From Symsagittifera roscoffensis (lineage: Eukaryota; Xenacoelomorpha; Acoela; Convolutidae), in NCBI RefSeq assembly GCF_963678635.1, contig NC_087070.1, forward strand, positions 28,744,048 through 28,808,047: a stretch of DNA of 64,000 bases, written 5' to 3'. The translations under genes were made by a program, and so were the position numbers. Numbering within the stretch: position 1 is the first letter of the stretch; each line of letters starts with the position of its first letter. The notes below the pieces were generated by a model, which was not told the DNA's origin, did not search any database, and worked only from the letters and a program-made list of their open reading frames with translations. This document shows positions 57,250 through 64,000 of this stretch, piece after piece.

Positions 57250-57390
57250 TAGGGATGCGGCGGTGAGCGGATGCAACCCCCCCCCCCTCTCAAAAATCGA
57301 CCCCTTCATCAACTAAAGGATCTCCCCTTTAATATTATTTTATTACATCCATTTTTGGCCGACCAACCCTAATTTTTTAAAAAGTATTAA
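57250..57390 (-). repeat. Interspersed repeat fragment with C-run
   Basis: On the - strand this reads TTAGGGTTGGTCGGCCAAAA, then ATGGATGTAATAAAATAATA, then a G-run. The same words occur at 58,711-58,790 and 61,922-62,000 (GTGGTCGGCCAAAAATGGAT, GTCATAAAATAATAACAAAG), and more distantly, in the same inverted sense as here, at 17,740-17,860. A dispersed non-coding repeat lying in TMED intron 1 is the best reading. Confidence 0.6.
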
Positions 57391-57467
57391 CTGTCACTTT
57401 GAGAAATTGCTTCTTGGGCTCAGGGTTTTGACCTGTGAAAAAACGTCAGCTCAGCTGGCGTAATAAC

Positions 57468-57824
57468 CTTGATGATGTGGGTGCTTTTGGGTGTGTACAC
57501 ATTGATGTCTATGTCCTTGCTCCTCCCTCCCTTCAGAACCCGAATGATGATGTTGTACTTAATATTTGAAGTCTCCTTTAGGTCGAAGTACTCGTGGAAA
57601 CAAAACTCGTCTCTGGCTCCTATTTTCAGCCGGAACTCTCCGCCTTCGTTTCTGCTGGGAAGCCATTCGCCTCTGGACCCGCCAGATGGTTCCTGTTGCT
57701 TTTGTTCTCCCATTTTTGGCATCATCATTTCATTTGGGTCAAGATTGGTCGAGAAAACAAAATCAAAGCCAAAACTGGATAATAGCAACGTCACTAAAAG
57801 AACTATTTTATTTAATGATATCAT
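57468..57824 (-). CDS. p24/TMED cargo receptor, coding exon 1 (signal peptide and first half of GOLD domain)
   Basis: ATG at 57,822-57,824 gives a signal peptide (MISLNKIVLLVTLLLSSFGF, cleavage likely after FVFS). An ~35-residue Met/Gln/Gly-rich segment follows, then the start of the GOLD domain: EFRLKIGARDEFCFHEYF with Cys 75, NIIIRVLKGG and DIDINVYTPKSTHIIK. The donor AAG|GTTATT after 57,468 is in phase 0. The complete protein has 271 residues, compared with about 200-230 in most family members. p24 proteins cycle between ER and Golgi and help sort cargo into COPII/COPI vesicles. Which subfamily this belongs to is unclear. Confidence 0.92.
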
Positions 57825-58244
57825 TTTGAGTTGAATTAAGAAACACTTAGCTGGTTTTTTGTCAATAATGTGCAACTGCCTAAAGTCCGAATGCTATAAG
57901 AGCGCTCGAGTTTTTCTAAGTTATTTTTTTTCTAATATGAAAATGAGTTTAATGTTTGAAGTGCAAACATAAAAATGAATCAGTGTAATATCTAACAAAC
58001 GCATTTTGCCACATAGCAAGTCAATATGGTCACATATTGCGATACATTTTGAATGAACATATTACATTTAGAAATTAATTTTAAACTGAAATCTCTTTTT
58101 TTCTTGAAAAACAGCAGTTTCGTTTTTAAGCGAGCGAGAAATGCAGTATGTGAGCCCATTTTATTGAAAAAAAAACTTATTTAGGGAAAAAAGATAAACT
58201 TTTCATCGATATTTATTTTTACCTAGTGTTTTCAGGAAAAAAAC
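57825..58244. other. Region upstream of the TMED gene
   Basis: This short AT-rich stretch should contain the TMED promoter and 5' UTR (gene on - strand). I see no clear TATA box or initiator. The tandem repeat begins at its right edge. Confidence 0.4.
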
Positions 58245-61200
58245 TAGAGCTTTCTGGGTTTTTAAATGTTTTCTGGGAAAATCGAAGAAATAATGAGATA
58301 AATGTCAAAACATAGATTTTCGAGGACGTTAGAAATTAATAACAGAACACATTCGATTAATTGAAATTGAACTTGAAGTAAGTGGTTCAATCAATTTAAG
58401 GAGAAGCGGAAATTTAAAATTGGCTCAACAGCCTAGAATAAGCAGTGCTAGTTATTTTTTTCAAGAATTATTCAGAGTATGATAAACTCAGCTTGGTACG
58501 ATAGATTACGGGTGCGCGTGCGGGTACGGTTTTTCAAAAAATTGCTAAAATTTTGTCGGGCTGTTTTTAGGGCGACTAAATAGATCTTCCGTGCACTCCC
58601 ATAACACCATAACGACCATATTTATACGCCGCAGGTCAAAAGTGCCAAAAAAGGGGCGCCAAACCATTCAAAATTAGTATATATTGGCGCCAAAAGCGCC
58701 TTAAGAAAATTTGTAGAGTGGTCGGCCAAAAATGGATGTCATAAAATAATAACAAAGGGTAACCCCCCTTTGGTTGGTAAGGTGGTCGAATCTCTGAGAT
58801 TAGGAGAGAGCGGCGTCTGTCCCTGCGGATAAGATTGTACCGGCTGTTTTTGCAGGCAACTTTTCAAGCTTTATAAACATCATTATAGTAAAAGATGAGC
58901 AAAGATTTTTGTTAAGGATGAACAACAGTTTTTTGTTACAGATGGACGAACTTTTTAAGACAAAAACTACAGTGTATTTCAAATCATTTTTCTGTAAAAA
59001 ATAATTCAAAATTCGCATTTGAGCTAGATAACAAAAAATTTGACACAAAGTAGACAGCACATCACAAATTCTGTAATAAGTTTCTGTCCAAAAATTATGT
59101 CAGACAAGCTAATTAGGAGGTAAAAGTGGAAAAAAGTCACAATTTTTAGAGATTTCTTTTGCATTTTTTTCTAAAATTAATGAATTATCAGCTCCAAACC
59201 TTTTCTAAATATCCAAGATTTTTTCAGCTGCGGGATAGTTGCATCTTCTAACATAATTAGTTTTAAAATCGAAGTTTCAAAACCATAAAGAGTATTGAAA
59301 ACTATTGTTGTGTCAATCAAATTAAAACACATGAAGACAACAAAAAAAAACGTTGAAAATTGTACCAGAGTCCTTGCCAATTTATTAATCAAACCTTAAT
59401 TAATTTTCTTTCTAACCAATTTTAATCTCAAAAATTTAACATAAAACTCAAATGTTTAACTGACAAAATTGATTTTATCACGAAACAAATTAGCTGAAAC
59501 ACCAAGTTTACTGGTATAGATGGTATACTTTTTCTTAAAGTTAAACATCCCGCATGCCCAGCAAGGGTTCAAAAAAATCAAACAATTGAAGAATTCAAGT
59601 ATCGAATAAAAATTGGCAAATGACTGGGATTAGAAAAAGTTTTGCTACCTTCACGGCAATTTCCGCCTTTTCTCTGATTTGTAAAAACACATCAGATAAA
59701 CATGGATAGCCGGTTACTGTGCAAATAGCACAGAATGTTCCGACCAATCAAAAAAAATTACAACCAAATTGTTTTTGATTCCTAAGATGAAGCTAAGAAC
59801 TCCAAAAACTAACTTCATGTGTAAAAAAATAACTAAATTTTCAAGGCTTAAATTAAACATAAATAAACTAATGTAAGCCTGCTCACTCAGCGCTCAAAAT
59901 TATGTTGTTTGAATTACGACTGAAAGGGCTTTAATGTGATATATCACTCAACCCAGTCCAATGAAATTTTGTGATAGCTGATTTTAGGTGGAAAACAAAA
60001 AGAAAAAAAAGAAAAAAAAAACTAAACCACACCCGAAAATGAAGTTTCTCCCAATTTTCAATGGTTGAAACAATAAGTTTTCTTCATTTTGCCTTTCAAC
60101 TCAACTCAACATGTTTAACAAAAATCAAGCAGATGAGACATGGTGTTCTTAATCTTATTTTGAGAAACGATACTGTCTTAAAAACAACAAATATCATGGA
60201 ACAAAAAGAAAAACATCAAAAGTAAACGGTTGTTGTGCAAATGGCTTGGACCAGGCAAACCCATTTCAAAATAATACCCTTATTTATCGCAACGGTAATA
60301 ATAAAAAACTTTGAAATAGTTCATTTTTTTGCAACTGTAATTTTTATTACTTTTTCGAACAGTGGAGTAGACTGAAAATAATAATAAAGTAATTCATTAA
60401 ATCGATGATAAAACTGATAAAAACTGCTAAGAGAAAATTAGCAGAATAAATTTGATCTAAGTGGATAAAGTAAGAATTAAAATAATTTAAATTTATTGAA
60501 TAGGCTAAATGTGAAACAAATAAACAGTATCCCAATAATCAGTGCGATTTTGGTTTTCTAGTAAAATTTCAAGTAGATAGAGTTGATAAGAACACTTTCA
60601 CGACAATACCTGCTTGAAACTTTTGATTTTTCACATTTTTCCACATGCATCCCCTAACAGTACGGAATTAAGGTTATTGGGAAGGCTTAATATTTTAATT
60701 TAATGGGGGAGGGAGGCTATTATGAGTAGGACCGGAAGACTTTCCGCCACAATTGTACAAACGTTGAAGTGAGAACATGGTCAGAATTTTTTCCTGGACA
60801 ATCTTACGTTGGTTGAGTTTTCAAGCGAGTCTTCAGCTCGTTTTTCAGGCAGTTTTTAATTTAAGCTGTAATACACAAAGTTAAAAAAGTCGAATTTTTA
60901 ACAAGTATTTGAATTCAGGATTTGGAAGTTTGACGAAAAAAGTAAAAATTTTTGAAAAAGCTAAATTTCTGTTTTTCCAGGATTAATATCAGATAATTTT
61001 ATCATAAAGAAAAACTGAAATGCAAAACACGTTTGCAGACGTTTCCCTTGTACTTTTGTGAAAACTGATCAATTATCAACAACAAATTAACCCTGAAAAT
61101 TCATCGTTTTTGATGTGGATTCATTATATTCACGAGTTTTGAATACGTAAGAAAAAAAGTAATATATTGTCTTTCGTACCATTATTTAGTAAAAAATTTA

Positions 61201-61456
61201 CGAAAGCTATCATAAAATTGAGAAATTAGTAGCGCAAAAAATAGCAAACACGTCAAACACGCAAAAAATAGCAAAATGTCAATCAAATTAAAACACATGA
61301 AGACAACAAAAAAAAACATTGAAAATTGTACCAGAGTCCTTGCCAATTTATTAATCAAACCTTATTTAATTTTCTTTCTAACCAATTTTAATGTCAAAAA
61401 TTTAACATAAAACTCAAATGTTTAACTGACAAAATTGATTTTATCACGAAAAAAAT
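58245..61456 (+). repeat. 3.2-kb tandem repeat, unit 1
   Basis: The sequence from TAGAGCTTTCTGGG recurs from 61,457 at an offset of 3,212-3,213 bases with a few percent divergence. The unit is AT-rich, includes A-runs broken by single G (59,995-60,025) and a GGCGCC-rich patch (58,640-58,710), and has no supported gene. Short open frames that recur in both units on the - strand are by-products. Its last 180 bases (61,277-61,456) are a second copy of an internal piece of the unit. Confidence 0.93.
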
Positions 61457-61459
61457 TAG
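61277..61459 (+). repeat. Captured internal fragment at the tandem junction
   Basis: TGTCAATCAAATTAAAACAC to ATCACGAAAAAAATTAG duplicates 59,311-59,493 in direct orientation. It ends at the short word TTAG/CTAG, where unit 2 begins. The junction therefore has two template jumps: into the middle of the unit, then back to its start. Confidence 0.85.
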
Positions 61460-64000
61460 AGCTTTCTGGGTTTTTAAATATTTTCTGGGAAAAATTGAAG
61501 AAATAATAAGATAAATGTCAAAACATAGATTTTCGAGGACGTTAGAATTTAATAACCGAACACATTTGATTAATTGAAATTGAACTTGAAGTAAGTGGTT
61601 CAATCAATTTCAGGAAAAGCGGAAATTTAAAACTGGCTAAACAGCCTAGAATAAGCAGTGCTAGTTATTTTTTCAAGAATTATTCAGAGTATGACAAACT
61701 CAGCTGGGTACGATAGATTATGGGTGCGCGTGCGGGTACGGTTTTTCAAAAAATTGCTAAAATTTTGTCGGGCTGTTTTTAGGGCGACTAAATAGATCTT
61801 GCGTGCACTCCCATAACACCATAACGACCATATTTATACGCCGCAGGTCAAAAGTGCCACAAAAGGGGCACCAAAACAATCAAAATTAGTATATATTGGC
61901 GCCAAAAGCGCCTTAAGTAAATTTATAGAGTGGTCGGCCAAAAATGGATGTCATAAAATAATAACAAAGGGGTAACCCCCCTTTGGTTGGTAAGGTGGTC
62001 GAATCTCTGAGATTAGGAGAGGGCGGCGTCTGCCCCTGCGGATAAGATTGTACCGGCTGTTTTTGCAGGTAACTTTTCAAGCTTTATAAACATCATTATA
62101 GTAAAAGATGAGCAAAGATTTTTGTTAAGGATGAACAACAGTTTTTTGTTACAGATGGACGAACTTTTTAAGCCAAATACTACAGTGTATTTCAAATCAT
62201 TTTTCTGTAAAAAATAATTCAAAATTCGCATTTGAGCTAGATAACAAAAAATTTGACACAAAGTAGACAATACATCACAAATTCTGTAATAAGTTTCTGT
62301 CCAAAAATTATGTCAGTCAAGCTAATTAGGAGGTAAAAGTGGAAAAAAGTCACAATTTTTAGAGATTTCTTTTGCATTTTTTTCTAAAATTAATGAATTA
62401 TCAGCTCCAAACCTTTTCTAAAAATCCAAGATTTTTTCAGCTGCGGGATAGTTGCATCTTCTAACATAATTGGTTTTGATACCGGAGTTTCAAAACCACA
62501 AAAAGTATTGAAAACTATTGTTGTGTCAATCAAATTAAAACACATGAAGACAACAAAAAAAGACGTTGAAAATTGTACCAGAGTCCTTAATTAATTTTCT
62601 TTCTAACCAATTTTAATCTCAAAAATTTAACATAAAACTCAAATGTTTAACAGACAAAATTGATTTTATCACGAAAAAAATTAGCTGAAACACCAAGTTA
62701 ACTGGTATAGATGGTATACTTTTTCTTAAAGTTAAACATCCCGCATGCCCAGCAAGGGTTCAAAAAATTCAAACAAATGAAGAATTCAAGTTTCGAATAA
62801 AAATTGGCAAATGACTGGGATTAGAAAAAGTTTTTCTACCTTCACGGCAATTTCCGCTTTTTCTCTGATTTGTAAAAATACATCAGATAAACAAGGATAG
62901 CCGGTTACTGTGCAAATAGCACAGAATGTTCCGACCAATCAAAAAAAATTACAACCAAATTGTTTTTGATTCCTAAGATGAAGCTAAGAACTCCAAAAAT
63001 TAACTTCATGTGTAAAAAAATAACTAAATTTTCAAGGCTTAAACTAAGCATAAATAAACTAATGTAAGCCTGTTCACTCAGCGCTCGAAATTATGTTGTT
63101 TGAATTACGACTGAAAGGGCTTTAATGTGATATATCACTCAACCCAGTCCAATGAAAATTTGTGATAGCTGGTTTTAGGTGGAAAAAAAAGAAAAAAAAA
63201 GAAAAAAAAACTAAACCACACCCGAATACGAAGTTTCTCCCAATTTTCAATGGTTGAAACAATAAGTTTTCTTCATTTTGCCTTTCAACTCAACTCAACA
63301 GGTTTAACAAAAATCAAGCAGATGAGACATGGTGTTCTTAATCTTATTTTGAGAAACGATACGGTCTTAAAAACAACAAATATCATGGAACAAAAAGAAA
63401 AACATCAAAAGTAAACGGTTGCTGTGCAAATGGCTTGGACCAGGAAAACCCATTTCAAAAAAATACCCTTATTTATCGCAACGGTAATAATAAAAATTTT
63501 TGAAATAGTTCATTTTTTTTTGCAACTGTAATTTTTATTATTTTTCGAAGAGTGGAGTAGACTGAAGTTAATAATAAAGTAATTCATTAAATCGATGATA
63601 AAACTGATAAAAACTGCTAAGAGAAAATTAGCAGAATAAATTTGATCTAAGTGGATAAAGTAAGAATTAAAATAATTTAAATTTATTGAATAAGCTAAAT
63701 GTGAAACAAATAAACAGTATCGCAATAATCAGTGCGATTTTGGTTTTCTAGTAAAATTTCAAGTAGATAGAGTTGATAAGACAACTTTCACGACAATACC
63801 TGCTTGAAACTTTTGATTTTTCACAATTTTCCACATGCATTCCCTAACAGTACGGAATTAAGGTTATTGGGAAGGCTTTTTATTTTAATTTAATGGGGGA
63901 GGGAGGCTATGATGAGTAGGGCCGGAAGACTTTCCGCCACAATTGTACAAACGTTGAAGTGAGAACATGGTCAGAATTGTTTCCTGGACAATCTTACGTT
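61457..64000 (+). repeat. 3.2-kb tandem repeat, unit 2 (continues past the window)
   Basis: It matches 58,245 onward until the end of the window. Compared with unit 1 it has lost 22 bases at about 62,587 between two CCTT words, and it has scattered substitutions. Because it runs off the edge, the total copy number is unknown. Confidence 0.92.

Noticed and set aside
58800..63725. Short - strand frames present in both 3.2-kb units
   Set aside because: Recurrence follows from the tandem repeat; lengths differ between units because of indels, which argues against selection for protein.

Overview
This window is nuclear DNA from an animal, very probably an invertebrate. It is AT-rich, its genes are split by introns of 0.2 to 8 kb, and most of it is transposon remains, fold-back elements, satellites and recent tandem duplications. 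I see no CRISPR array, operon, rRNA or tRNA. The species cannot be fixed from the sequence.

Two host genes can be reconstructed. The first, on the + strand (11.7 to about 32.6 kb), encodes an RNF14 (ARA54)-like RBR-type E3 ubiquitin ligase: RWD domain, RING1, IBR, RING2 with its catalytic cysteine, and an optional Pro-rich/acidic tail. Its splice phases fit across all exons. The second, on the - strand (54.66-57.82 kb), is a complete three-exon p24/TMED cargo-receptor gene with signal peptide, GOLD domain, one membrane segment and cytosolic tail.

Layout. 1-7.3 kb: a decayed Ty3/Gypsy retrotransposon on the - strand that runs off the left edge. 7.3-10.9 kb: its probable leader/LTR side, with about 16 copies of a CCCCTCCGGATTGG-like motif. 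11.7-33.5 kb: the RNF14-like gene, whose introns hold fold-back elements, an interspersed repeat and an ~85-bp satellite. 23,365-33,463 is tandemly duplicated at 33,474-41,072, so the IBR exon, the RING2 exon and the tail exon are all present twice. Copy 1 also carries three 1,335-bp higher-order satellite repeats where copy 2 has one. 41-45 kb: non-coding. 45.5-52.6 kb: a second, full-length but inactivated Ty3/Gypsy element with paired 279-bp LTRs, lying between two ~420-bp direct repeats. 53-54.6 kb: fold-back element and unremarkable DNA. 54.7-57.8 kb: TMED gene. 58.2-64 kb: a 3.2-kb tandem repeat that continues past the window.

The most interesting feature is the RNF14-like locus. One upstream half (RWD and RING1) faces two nearly identical sets of catalytic downstream exons. 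The duplication breakpoints fall inside two fold-back elements and share a short microhomology. The alternative, two uncollapsed haplotypes in the assembly, must be excluded. All exon joins are inferred from splice signals, reading phase and family knowledge; no transcript data were available.
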